Below, in pieces: positions 43,439 through 55,658 of a DNA stretch of 61,770 nt; position 1 is the stretch's first letter, and every line of letters starts with the position of its first letter. The position numbers were made by a program, and so were the translations under genes. The DNA is from CAYMJK01 sp043101635. GTDB lineage: Bacteria > Planctomycetota > Phycisphaerae > Phycisphaerales > UBA1924. Below the pieces are notes generated by a model. The model had not been told where the DNA came from. It made no database searches and worked only from the letters and a program-made list of their open reading frames with translations. The stretch is from assembly GCA_043101635.1 (NCBI GenBank), contig JBICIE010000267.1, forward strand, positions 1 to 61,770, in the 5' to 3' direction.

Positions 43439-44830
43439 ATGCGACGACTGATCCTGATCGTGGCCGCGGCCAGCGCCATGGTCGCCTCGGCGGCGTCGGC
43501 CCAGCGGACGGGGCTGATCCGCGCCGGCGAGCCGTTTCCCGAGATCACGCTGCCCTTGCTGGATGGCGAGGCGTGGTCGATCGCCGAGATGCGCGGGCGG
43601 ACGGTGATGCTGCACGACTTTGCCTCGTGGAGAGCGGGCTGCCGCAGACGCGTGCCGGTCTGGCACGAGCAGACGCAGGAGCTTCGCGACTCGGGCGAAC
43701 TGGCCATGGTCGGGATCGTCAGCGAGCAGCACCCGGACCGGGCCCGGCTGTTTGCGCAGTGGAAGCAGATGGAATGGCCGATCCTGGTGGATTCGCTGAA
43801 TCTGCTGGATGTGAGCGCTGTGCCGATCCACGTGCTGATCGATGAGGCGGGCGTGGTGCAGGCGGTGGGCGTGCGCAGCGTGGAGGAGGTCGAGGCGTTC
43901 GTGGCCCGCCCGGCGCCGGCGGATGTCGGCGAAGCGATTGATGTCGCGCCGCCGGATCTTGACGCGATGCGCGAGGCCGCGGCGAGGGGGAACAGGGCGG
44001 CGAAACTCGCGCTCGCGCACGCGCTGGTGATGTTCGGCGCCGGGGAGGACCTCGATGAGGCGATTGCGCTCTATGAAAGCGCGCTGGCTGCCGACGCGGC
44101 CGATGGCCGGGCCTTCTTTCAGCTCGGCGTAGCCCTGCGCCGCAGGTTCGAGAGCGAACGGCGCCGGCCGGACGACTTCGCCGCGGCGATCGCGGCGTGG
44201 CAGGCGGCGCTGGAACTGGATCCGAACCAGTACATCTGGCGCCGGCGGATCCAGCAGTACGGCCCGCGCCTGGACAAGCCGTACTCGTTTTACGACTGGG
44301 TGCACGAGGCCCGGCGCGAGATCGAGGCCCGCGGCGAGGCGCCGGCGGCGCTGACGGTCGAGCCCAGCGGCGCCGGGTTCGCATCCCCGCAGAAGGAGTT
44401 TGCCGGCGCCGGGGCCGACCCGGCGCCCGATCCCGACCGGCGCATCGAGGTCGACGATGGTGAGTTCATCGACATCCGGCCGGCGGTGGCTCCCGGCACG
44501 GCCGGCCAGCGGGCGGTGCGGGTTCACGTGTGGCTGACGCCGCGGGATGAGCGCAAGGCGCACTGGAACAACGAGGCCGAGCCGCTGGCGGTCTGGCTGC
44601 ACCCGCCGGAAGGCTGGGCGGTGGACCGGCGCCTGGCGGGGGTTCCGAATCCGGACTCTGCGACGAGCGAAGAGGCGCGGAGTGTTGAGTTCGAGGTCAG
44701 TTGGCCGGCGGACGCCGAGCCGGGGGCCCGCACCCTGCGGGGTTCGGCCTACTACAACGTGTGCGAGGATGTCGATGGCGTGTGCCTGTACCGGCGCCAG
44801 GACTTCGCCGTGCCGGTCGTGGTCCGGTGA
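43439..44830 (+). CDS. Exported thioredoxin-fold protein with TPR-like repeats
   Basis: 463 residues. Signal peptide MRRLILIVAAASAMVASAAS then AQ. Residues about 28-155 are a redoxin/thioredoxin fold (AGEPFPEITLPLLDGEAWSI, LHDFASWRAGCRRRVPVW). The usual CxxC is reduced to one Cys (WRAGC), so it is either a one-Cys enzyme or a non-redox fold. Residues about 180-275 carry TPR-like helices (NRAAKLALAHALVMFG, FFQLGVALRRRFES). The C-terminal part is a beta domain of unknown type. CCAAAGGAG precedes the ATG. Confidence 0.75.
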   Translation: MRRLILIVAAASAMVASAASAQRTGLIRAGEPFPEITLPLLDGEAWSIAEMRGRTVMLHDFASWRAGCRRRVPVWHEQTQELRDSGELAMVGIVSEQHPDRARLFAQWKQMEWPILVDSLNLLDVSAVPIHVLIDEAGVVQAVGVRSVEEVEAFVARPAPADVGEAIDVAPPDLDAMREAAARGNRAAKLALAHALVMFGAGEDLDEAIALYESALAADAADGRAFFQLGVALRRRFESERRRPDDFAAAIAAWQAALELDPNQYIWRRRIQQYGPRLDKPYSFYDWVHEARREIEARGEAPAALTVEPSGAGFASPQKEFAGAGADPAPDPDRRIEVDDGEFIDIRPAVAPGTAGQRAVRVHVWLTPRDERKAHWNNEAEPLAVWLHPPEGWAVDRRLAGVPNPDSATSEEARSVEFEVSWPADAEPGARTLRGSAYYNVCEDVDGVCLYRRQDFAVPVVVR

Positions 44831-44864
44831 GGGGTCGCGTTTTTGGCCGGTCAGTGAGACAGCC

Positions 44865-44894
44865 TTCACAGGCTGGCGAATTTGACGATATAAT
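44865..44894 (+). promoter_or_regulatory. Sigma-70-type promoter of candidate sRNA
   Basis: TTCACA (44865-44870), an 18-bp spacer and a perfect TATAAT (44889-44894). No gene with a good ribosome site follows on the plus strand, but a strong terminator does about 80 bp later. Confidence 0.6.
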
Positions 44895-44900
44895 GTGTGG

Positions 44901-44982
44901 AGACGCGGCGGCCGCTCACGGGGAGGTGGCGGCTACGCCGAGGTCTTCGGAAGGGCCGCGAGCCAATCGCGGCCCTTTCTTT
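44901..44982 (+). ncRNA. Candidate small RNA, about 82 nt, antisense to the selenoprotein gene 3' end
   Basis: Runs from the promoter above to an intrinsic terminator. It folds as three hairpins: one made of GCCGCTCAC and GTGGCGGC (44911-44933), a small CCGA-GGTCT-TCGG stem, and the terminator stem AGGGCCGCGA/TCGCGGCCCT. Its last 50 bases overlap the 3' end of the AhpD-like gene on the other strand. It lacks an anticodon loop and T-loop, so it is not a tRNA. Function unknown; regulation of the neighbouring gene is possible. Confidence 0.5.
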
Positions 44983-45544
44983 GCCTCCACACGTCCGGGT
45001 CCAGGGTCATCCAGTCCTCCAGGTCCACGCCGAGGCCGTCCGCGATGCGGTTGATGTAGTTGAAGTAGCTGATGACCTGGGCGGCGATGTGGATCTGCTC
45101 ATCAGTGAAATCGTGATCGCGCAGGCGCGTGAGATCCGACTCGCTCATCTCGCCCGGCGTCAGCGTGAGTTTGACGGCCCAGTCGCACAGGGCCCGGTCC
45201 GGCGGGCTCAGGTGCGCGGTGCGGTAGTCGTAGATCAGTTTTTCGGCGGTGGCTTCATCTGCGGACTCCAGACCGAAGTCCCGTGCGTGCGAGAGCGTTC
45301 AGTAGAAGCAGTCGTTGACGCAACTGACGACGGTGGCGAGCATCTCGCGGCGCGGGGCGCCGAGGGCGTTGGGGCGCTTCATGATCGCGACGTAGAAGCC
45401 CATCGAGCCCTGGGCCGCGTGACCATCGAGGCTCATCACCTTGATGATGCCGGCGACCTTGCCGACGCGTCCGATCGCGGCGTCGTAGACGCGTTTGAGG
45501 ACGCCGGTGGCCTCAGATTCGGGAATCTGCCGGATGTGCGCCAT
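44933..45544 (-). CDS. AhpD-like peroxidase-related enzyme with in-frame TGA (candidate selenoprotein)
   Basis: 203 codons including one in-frame TGA at 45299-45301 (residue 82). The N-terminal part MAHIRQIPESEATGVLKRVY and REMLATVVSCVNDCFY is the start of the peroxidase-related AhpD/carboxymuconolactone decarboxylase family. After the TGA the same frame continues with TLSHARDFGLESADEAT, DYRTAHLSPPDRALCDWAVK and AAQVISYFNYINRIADGLGV, the family's second half. In homologues the active site is C-x-x-C-x-x-x-H; here it is C-F-Y-TGA-T-L-S-H, so TGA stands exactly where the resolving Cys should be and the His is in place. A SECIS-like hairpin follows. Recoding as Sec would restore one full-length redox enzyme; the alternative is a nonsense mutation. 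It follows the sigma-4-like gene after 20 bp. Confidence 0.8.
45263..45301 (-). promoter_or_regulatory. Candidate bacterial SECIS element
   Basis: On the minus strand, UGA, 17 bases, then GGACTTC-GGTCT-GGAGTCC: a 7-bp stem with one G-U pair and a 5-base loop that starts with GGT. The loop begins 24 bases after the UGA, within the window bacterial SelB needs, and has a G at its first position. Confidence 0.65.
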
Positions 45545-45564
45545 GAGGGCATGGTAGAGGCGGC

Positions 45565-45774
45565 TTACGCCAGGGCGCGCCGATATGCGACGCTGTCGCG
45601 GACGGACTCGACCGCCCCCAGCAGCAGGTCCTGGGCGTCATCCGCGGAGATGCGCATCACCGTGGCGATCTCATCGATCGACAACTCGTCTGCGTAGGAC
45701 AGGAGCAGCGCCAGGCGCTGCTCCCTCGGAAGACGGGTGATGGCTCGCTGCAGGTCGTCCCTGACCGGTTTCAT
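45565..45774 (-). CDS. Small sigma-70 region-4-like HTH protein
   Basis: 69 residues. LPREQRLALLLSYADELSID followed by EIATVMRISADDAQDLLLGA matches region 4 of ECF-type sigma factors, including the recognition helix, but the RNA-polymerase-binding region 2 is missing. The start ATG has AGGAGG eight bases upstream. It lies 20 bp upstream of the AhpD-like gene, on the same strand. It could be a regulator, an anti-sigma decoy, or the remnant of a sigma factor. Confidence 0.7.
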   Translation of the reverse strand: MKPVRDDLQRAITRLPREQRLALLLSYADELSIDEIATVMRISADDAQDLLLGAVESVRDSVAYRRALA

Positions 45775-45888
45775 ACGTGTCCCTCCTGGACGCTGGGGTA
45801 TTGTGACCGAAAGGGCCGCGCATTGCAAGTGGCCTTGTCGTCCGATTGGACACGGCGCGCCGCCATCCTGTCGCTTGTTCGGGGTCGT

Positions 45889-47079
45889 TCAGGTGTGCGC
45901 CGGCGCCCCAGCGCGATGCGCGCTGGTCGGGCGCGACTCGATCGCGCTGGCCGCCGCACGAGGCCGCCGGTATCCCCCCGGGACGCCTCGCGCCGAGAGG
46001 ATGAGCTGCCAGAGCTGATACCGGCGCGAGCGGAAGGCCCCGGCGCAGATGAGCAGGTAGATCGTCCACATCCGCCCGAATCGCTCGCCGTAGGTCTCGC
46101 GCAGGCGCGGCCAGGCGAGCTGGAATCGCGCGTGCCACGCCATCAGCGTCGGGTCGTAGTCGACCCCGAAGTTGTGGAGATCTTCAACAACGAAGCGGCC
46201 TTCGACGGCCCGCCCGACCTGCGCCAGCGACGGGACGGCCATGCCGGGAAAGATGTTGCGCTCGACCCACACGGCTTCCGGCCTGTGGATGGTCGGCCAG
46301 CCGCGCTGCGTCGCAAAGAAGTGCAGCAGGGCAAGCCCATCGGGCTTGAGGGCACGCTGCACGGCCCGCATGAAGGCGGCGCCGTTGCGCGCTCCGACGT
46401 GCTCGAACATGCCCACGCTCGCGACCCGGTCGAAGGTGTCCGGCACATGCCGATAGTCCTGCAGGCGCACCTCGACGGGCAGGTCGGCGTAGCGCGTCCG
46501 CGCGTACCTGGCCTGGTCCGCGCTGAGCGTGATTCCGACGCATTCGCACCCGAACCGTTCTGCCGCGTAGCCGATCAACCCGCCCCAGCCGCAGCCGATG
46601 TCGAGCAGGCGCATGTGCGGCTGCAGGCCGAGCTTGCGGCAGATCAGCTCGCACTTGGCTTCCTGCGCCTGATCCAGGTCGCGCGCGCCCTCCCAGAAGG
46701 CGCAGGAGTAATTCATGCGGGCGTCGAGCATCGCCTCGAAGAGCGGCTGTCCGAGGTCGTAGTGATGGCGGATGTGGCGCCGGGCCCGGGCGACCGTCTG
46801 TGCGTTGATCAGGCTGTCGCGGGCGAAGGCCCACAGGTTGGGCCAGCTCCAGCGGAGGCGGTCGGATGCGCCATCCCGCATGGCGCGGCTGAACAGCTCA
46901 TCGGGGCGCGGACAGGTCCACCAGCCGTCGACCCAGGCGTCGAGCAGCCCTGAGGCGCCGCCGAGGGCGACGCGCCGCCAGATGCGATCGTCATGGATGG
47001 CCGGATCCCACGCGCGGTCGCCTCCGGGGCGGATGTCCGCGTCGGCCAACGCAGCCTCGATGCGAGCGCGGGTGGGCAT
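45889..47079 (-). CDS. cfa: Cyclopropane-fatty-acyl-phospholipid synthase family methyltransferase
   Basis: 396 residues. It would add a methylene from SAM to unsaturated phospholipid acyl chains. The SAM site is LLDIGCGWGGLIGYAAERFG; other family marks are HYDLGQPLFEAML, YSCAFWEGARDLDQAQEAK, VGMFEHVG, WVERNIFPGM and the DYRHVPD segment. The N-terminal lid domain (about 1-110) is present. The ATG at 47079 has GGAGG about ten bases upstream. It is divergent from the large plus-strand operon starting at 47203. Confidence 0.92.
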   Translation of the reverse strand: MPTRARIEAALADADIRPGGDRAWDPAIHDDRIWRRVALGGASGLLDAWVDGWWTCPRPDELFSRAMRDGASDRLRWSWPNLWAFARDSLINAQTVARARRHIRHHYDLGQPLFEAMLDARMNYSCAFWEGARDLDQAQEAKCELICRKLGLQPHMRLLDIGCGWGGLIGYAAERFGCECVGITLSADQARYARTRYADLPVEVRLQDYRHVPDTFDRVASVGMFEHVGARNGAAFMRAVQRALKPDGLALLHFFATQRGWPTIHRPEAVWVERNIFPGMAVPSLAQVGRAVEGRFVVEDLHNFGVDYDPTLMAWHARFQLAWPRLRETYGERFGRMWTIYLLICAGAFRSRRYQLWQLILSARGVPGGYRRPRAAASAIESRPTSAHRAGAPAHT

Positions 47080-47202
47080 CTCCCGGCCTCCAAGGCTGAG
47101 CGCCAGTGTACCAGAATCGTCCCTGCGCCGCCACAGTTGCGCCAGCGAAAGCCCCCGAAGCGCCATCTGTGCTGTACGATCCGCACCGGATCAGGAGGTG
47201 CG

Positions 47203-49737
47203 ATGGCGAGAGCCGGCGTAGCGGTGAGTGCGGCAGTTGCGGCAGGGGCGCTTGCGGCGGCGCTGTGGGGGCAGGGCGCGGCGGGGACCTGGCGGCACGC
47301 CGGCGAGCCGCGCGGCACATCAGCGCCCGTGCTCTCGCCGGCCGAGGCCCTCGCGTCGTTCCGGATCGCCGACGGTCTGCGCATCGAACTGGTCGCGGCC
47401 GAGCCGCTCATCGAGGATCCGATTGCCATCGCGTTTGACGCCGACGGGCGTCTTTGGGCCCTGGAGATGCGCAGCTACATGCCCAACGTCGAGGGCGAGC
47501 ACGAGCTGATGCCGACCAGCCGCATCGTGCGGCTGGAGGATCACGATGGCGACGGGCAGATGGACGAGGCGATCACGTTCCTCGATGGTCTGGTGCTGGC
47601 CCGGGCCATCGCGCCGGTCCACGGCGGCCTGCTGGTGCTGGCGCCGCCGGAGTTGCAATTCTGGCGCGACACGGACGGCGATGGGCGGGCGGATCGCAAG
47701 GTTGTGCTGCAGGATGGCTTTGCCGGGCTGGAGAACCCCGAGCACGCGCCCAACGGGCTGCTGTACGGACTGGACAACTGGATCCATTTCACGCAGCACA
47801 CCGAGCAGATCCGGTTCGATGGCGAGCGGATCGTCGAGACAGCGCGCACGCCGGGGCACGGCCAGTGGGGTATCACGCAGGACACCGCGGGCCGGCTGTA
47901 CTACACGCCGAACTCCGAGGCCCTGCGCGGGGATCGACTGCCGAAGATCTACGCGGCCCGCAACGGCGCGCAAAGCGGCAGGCCTTGGGCCTATCAGCGC
48001 ATCGTGCGCGACACCGAGACGTGGCCGATCCGGCCCACGCCGGGCGTCAATCGCGGCTACCTCGATGGCGTGCTGCGTGAGGACAAGCGGCTGTGGCATC
48101 TGACCGCCGCGTGCGCGCCGGTGATCTACGAGGCCGGCACTTTGCCTGGCGAGTATCGCGGCGACGCATTCATCTGCGAGCCCGCGGGCAATCTCGTCAA
48201 GCGGCTGGCGCTGGAAGAGGGCGAGGACCGGCAGGTCAACGGAAGCAACGCGTACGACGGCGTGGACTGGTGGACATCCACCGACGAGCGCTTCCGGCCG
48301 GTGAACACGTGCGTCGGCCCGGACGGCGCGTTGTACGTGGCGGACATGTACCGCGGCGTGATCCAGCACCGCACGTATGTGACCGACTACCTCAAGGAGC
48401 AGATCCGGTCGCGCAACCTGGAGACGCCGCTCGGCCTTGGGCGCATCTGGCGGGTCGTGCCTGAGGAGGGCGCGCTGCGCCGGCCCGAGCGCCTGAGCAG
48501 CGCTTCCGATGAGCGGCTGGTCGAGCTGCTTGCCGACTCCGACCTGTGGTGGCGGATCACGGCGCAGCGGCTGCTGATCGAGCGGGCGGCGACCGGCGTG
48601 GAAGCTCTGCTTCGCTCGATCGCGGGCGCGCACGAGCAGGATGAAGCCCGTCTGCACGCGCTCTGGACGCTCGATGGGCTCGGGCTGACGACGCCCGCCG
48701 ATGCGCGCGCAGCGATGGAGGACCCCTGGTGGGCCGTTCGCGCTGCCGGCTGCCGCATCGCGGAGCGGTGGATCGATGATTCGGCGATGCGCGCCGCGCT
48801 GGTCGATCTGGCAGCGGACGATGTGCTCGATGTACGGGCCCAGGCGGCGATGTCGATCGGCATGTGCCGGTCGGATGCGGCGCTGGACGACCTGCTGGCG
48901 CACTTCCAGATGGCCGGCGCCGACGGGTACGTGCGGGCGGCGATCCTCTCCGGCCTGCGCGGGCGCGAACTGGCGCTCGCCCGGCGCATCTGGGAGCAGT
49001 CGGCGCAGCTCAGCAGCGCCGAGGGGGCCATGCTGGGCGCCCTGTTCGACTGTGCGCTGCAGTCGGGCTCGGCGCAGGAGGCGACCGCGCTGGCGGAACT
49101 GATCGGACAGGTTGCGGCGCAGCGCCCGGATGTCGCCAGGATCGGGCTGGACCGGCTCGGCGCGGCTCTGCGCGTCGGTCAGGCCCAGGCTCGAGTGATG
49201 GAGTTGACTCGCGAACCGGCCGGCTGGTCCGAACTGGTCGCCGACAGCGGACTCGGCGAGCGGGCCACCGCGTGCGTGCGCCTGCTGAGCTGGCCCGGCA
49301 AGCCGGTGGAGGGGCCGCTGGGGCGCGTGCGGGCCCTGACCGAGGCGGAGCGGGCCCTGTTCGAGCGCGGCAGCCAGCTCTACACCTACTGCTCGCAGTG
49401 TCACGGCATGGAGGGGGAGGGGCAGGAGGGCAGGTATCCGGCCCTGGCGGGATCGCTGGTGGCCCAGGGCCCACCGGAGATCCTGGCGCGCATGATGATC
49501 CACGGTGTCGAAGGGCGCTGGCGCATCGGCGACGAGGTGTTCACGGAGGGCATGGTCCCGGCGCAGGTCCCGATGGACGCCGAGGATGAGTCGATCGCCG
49601 CGATCCTGACCTATGTGCGCCGAAGCTGGGGCAATCTCGCCGAGCCGGTGGCGCCGGATCTGATCGCGCACGAGCGGGCCCGCTGGGCCGGGCGCGAGCG
49701 CCCGTGGACGCAGACGGAACTGGAGATCACGCCATGA
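47203..49737 (+). CDS. Secreted beta-propeller dehydrogenase with C-terminal cytochrome c
   Basis: 844 residues; first gene of the right-hand operon. N-terminal signal peptide (GVAVSAAVAAGALAAALWGQ). A six-bladed propeller of the membrane-bound/PVC dehydrogenase type (about 50-430) includes LRIELVAAEPLIEDPIAIAF, RLWALEMRSYMPN, GLENPEHAPNGLLYGLDNWI and GPDGALYVADMYRGVIQHR. A HEAT-like helical section follows (about 440-680). The last 120 residues are a class I cytochrome c with CSQCHG at about 730. Likely oxidises a sugar or alcohol in the periplasm. AGGAGG precedes the ATG. Confidence 0.9.
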   Translation: MARAGVAVSAAVAAGALAAALWGQGAAGTWRHAGEPRGTSAPVLSPAEALASFRIADGLRIELVAAEPLIEDPIAIAFDADGRLWALEMRSYMPNVEGEHELMPTSRIVRLEDHDGDGQMDEAITFLDGLVLARAIAPVHGGLLVLAPPELQFWRDTDGDGRADRKVVLQDGFAGLENPEHAPNGLLYGLDNWIHFTQHTEQIRFDGERIVETARTPGHGQWGITQDTAGRLYYTPNSEALRGDRLPKIYAARNGAQSGRPWAYQRIVRDTETWPIRPTPGVNRGYLDGVLREDKRLWHLTAACAPVIYEAGTLPGEYRGDAFICEPAGNLVKRLALEEGEDRQVNGSNAYDGVDWWTSTDERFRPVNTCVGPDGALYVADMYRGVIQHRTYVTDYLKEQIRSRNLETPLGLGRIWRVVPEEGALRRPERLSSASDERLVELLADSDLWWRITAQRLLIERAATGVEALLRSIAGAHEQDEARLHALWTLDGLGLTTPADARAAMEDPWWAVRAAGCRIAERWIDDSAMRAALVDLAADDVLDVRAQAAMSIGMCRSDAALDDLLAHFQMAGADGYVRAAILSGLRGRELALARRIWEQSAQLSSAEGAMLGALFDCALQSGSAQEATALAELIGQVAAQRPDVARIGLDRLGAALRVGQAQARVMELTREPAGWSELVADSGLGERATACVRLLSWPGKPVEGPLGRVRALTEAERALFERGSQLYTYCSQCHGMEGEGQEGRYPALAGSLVAQGPPEILARMMIHGVEGRWRIGDEVFTEGMVPAQVPMDAEDESIAAILTYVRRSWGNLAEPVAPDLIAHERARWAGRERPWTQTELEITP

Positions 49738-50414
49738 CCCGCAGCGTGCGACGCAACAGGCTCTCGGTCGTCGGCCTCGCGGCCGCAGCCCTTGCGATGA
49801 TCGGATGCGCCGGGTCTCCGGACGCCGCTCCGCACGGCGCATTCGAGACCCTCTTCGACGGGCGATCGCTCGATGGCTGGGTCCAGCGCGGCGGGGAGGC
49901 GGTCTACTTCGTCGAGGATGGCGCCATCGTCGGCGAGACGCGCCCCAACCAGCCCAACAGCTTCCTGTGCACCGCCCGCACGTACCGCGACTTCGACCTG
50001 GAACTGGAGTTCCTGATCGATCCTGAGCTGAACTCGGGCATCCAGATCCGGTCGCTCAGCCGCGACGAGGGCGGGCGCGAGATTGTCTACGGCTATCAGG
50101 TGGAGATCGACCCGTCAGAACGGGGCTGGACGGCAGGGATCTACGACGAGAGCCGGCGCGGCTGGCTGTACCCGCTCGATGACAACCCCGCGGCCCGCGA
50201 GGCGTTCCGCCCGGGCGACTGGAATCACCTGCGGATCCTCGCCGAAGGTCCGCATATCCGGACGTGGCTCAACGGGATCCCGGCCGCGGACTTGACCGAC
50301 GACATGACGCCCGAGGGCTTCATCGGGCTGCAGGTCCATGGCGTCGGCGCCCGAACTGAGCCCCTGCAGGTCCGCTGGCGGAACATCCGCCTCCGCGAAC
50401 TCGGCGGGTCCTGA
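49734..50414 (+). CDS. DUF1080 (3-keto-disaccharide hydrolase-type) lipoprotein
   Basis: 226 residues. Lipobox LAMIGC near residue 24. The rest is one DUF1080 concanavalin-like domain: FETLFDGRSLDGWVQRGGEA, LELEFLIDPELNSGIQIR, VYGYQVEIDPSERGWTAGIY, RPGDWNHLRILAEG and GFIGLQVHG. Members bind or hydrolyse 3-keto-sugars made by oxidation of disaccharides, which fits the dehydrogenase upstream. Its start overlaps the previous stop by four bases (ATGA). Confidence 0.92.
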   Translation: MTRSVRRNRLSVVGLAAAALAMIGCAGSPDAAPHGAFETLFDGRSLDGWVQRGGEAVYFVEDGAIVGETRPNQPNSFLCTARTYRDFDLELEFLIDPELNSGIQIRSLSRDEGGREIVYGYQVEIDPSERGWTAGIYDESRRGWLYPLDDNPAAREAFRPGDWNHLRILAEGPHIRTWLNGIPAADLTDDMTPEGFIGLQVHGVGARTEPLQVRWRNIRLRELGGS

Positions 50415-50503
50415 AGATGTCCGGCGCCGGGGCGAAACATCGGGGATGGCGCGGCGGCGGTTTCTGGTAGAATCCGCCCTGACGGACCTTTGGGAGGGCC
50501 TGC

Positions 50504-54114
<3,611 letters not shown>

Positions 54115-54118
<4 letters not shown>

Positions 54119-55572
54119 CGATGGACCCGCTCTGGGAAGACCGAGTGCTGCAGACGCGCCGCCAGTTCTTCGGGCGCTGCTGCGCCGGCATCGGCGCCGC
54201 GGCCCTCGGATCGCTGCTGAATCCGCAGACGCTGCTGGCGGCCAGCGATCCGGTGGGGCTCCGCGGCGCCCCGCACTTTGCGCCTCGAGCCAAGCGAGTC
54301 ATCTACCTGTTCCAGTCCGGCGCGCCGTCGCAGATCGACCTGTTCGATCCCAAGCCGAAGATGCGGGCCATGTTCGATACCGACCTGCCTGAGTCGGTGC
54401 GGATGGGCCAGCGCCTCACGACCATGACCAGCGGCCAGAGCCGCTTCCCCATCGCCCCGAGCATCTTCCGCTTCCAGCGCCACGGCCAGAGCGGGGCGAC
54501 GGTCAGCGAACTGCTGCCGCACACCGCCCGCATCGCCGACGACCTGTGCTTCATCAAGAGCGTGCACACCGAGGCGATCAACCACGATCCCGGCATCACC
54601 TTCATCCAGACCGGGGCCCAGCAGCCCGGCCGGCCCTCCATGGGCGCGTGGATCAGCTACGGCCTCGGCAACGAGAACAAGGACTTGCCGGGGTTCATCG
54701 TGCTGATCAGCCAGGGCAGCGCCAAGCGCCCGACGCAGGCGCTGTACTCGCGTCTGTGGGGGACGGGCTTCCTGCCCTCGGAGCACCAGGGCGTGCAGTT
54801 CCGCTCCGGCGGCGATCCGGTGCTGTATCTGTCCAATCCGGACGGGGTCGATCGCGACTCGCGCCGGCGCACGCTCGACGCCATGGCCAAGCTGAACCAG
54901 ATGCGCCTGGCGCGCGATGGCGATCCGGAGATCAACGCCCGCATCGCCGCGGCGGAGATGGCCTACCGCATGCAGGTCTCGGCGCCCGAACTCACCGACC
55001 TGTCCGATGAGCCGGAAGAGACCTTTGCGCTGTACGGCGATGACGCGCGCACGCCCGGCACGTATGCGGCCAACTGCCTGCTGGCCCGGCGCATGGCCGA
55101 GCGCGGCGTGCGCTTCATCCAGCTCTACCACCGCGGCTGGGACCAGCACGGCGATCTTCCAGATGACATCCGGCGCCAGTGCCTCGACACCGACCAGTCG
55201 TCGGCAGCGCTCGTCACGGACTTGAAGCGGCGCGGCCTGCTGGATGAGACGCTGGTGATCTGGGGCGGGGAGTTCGGGCGCACCATCTACTGCCAGGGCG
55301 CCCTCAGCGAGACCGACTACGGGCGCGATCATCACCCGCGCTGCTTCACGGTGTGGATGGCCGGCGGCGGCGTCAAACCCGGCTTCACCTACGGGGCGAC
55401 GGACGACTTCTCGTACAACATCACCGAGAACCCGGTACACATTCACGATCTCAACGCCACGATCCTGCACTGCCTCGGCGTCGATCACGAGCGGCTGACC
55501 TACAAGCACCAGGGACGGCGCTTCCGGCTCACCGATGTGCACGGACGCGTCGTCCGGGAGATCCTGGCGTGA
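54115..55572 (+). CDS. DUF1501 (sulfatase-like alkaline phosphatase fold) Tat protein, copy 1
   Basis: 485 residues. Twin-arginine signal TRRQFFGRCCAGIGAAAL. DUF1501 body with RAKRVIYLFQSGAPSQIDLF, LPHTARIADDLCFIKSVHTE, AINHDPGITFIQTG, GWDQHGDLPDDIRRQCLDTD, WGGEFGRTIYCQG and DYGRDHHPRCFTVWMAGGGV. The metal-site pattern is that of the alkaline phosphatase superfamily, so hydrolysis of a sulfate or phosphate ester is plausible. It forms a pair with the DUF1549/1553 gene upstream. A family A hairpin follows the stop. Confidence 0.92.
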
Positions 55573-55599
55573 ACTGCGATGTCCACGCCTTTGGGTACC

Positions 55600-55618
55600 C
55601 CCCCCACTCCGTGGGGGG
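55600..55618. repeat. Palindromic repeat family A, copy 4 (inverted)
   Basis: CCCCCCAC-TCC-GTGGGGGG, opposite orientation to copies 1-3, flanked by GGGTACC on the left and CTTGG on the right, within the operon between the DUF1501 gene and the NHL propeller gene. Confidence 0.8.
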
Positions 55619-55658
55619 CTTGGACCCCTGCCTCGCCTCGTTCCAAAGGACACGGCCG

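Noticed and set aside
44901..44982. The candidate sRNA as selenocysteine tRNA
   Set aside because: No TCA anticodon in a loop, no T-loop GTTCGA and no CCA end.
44933..45544. Two separate short genes or a pseudogene instead of one selenoprotein
   Set aside because: Both halves fit one family without frameshift and the TGA sits exactly on the active-site Cys with a SECIS-like hairpin; a chance nonsense mutation would rarely do this.
47320..49842. An 840-codon open frame on the minus strand
   Set aside because: Antisense to the propeller dehydrogenase, whose CxxCH and blade motifs are clear on the other strand.
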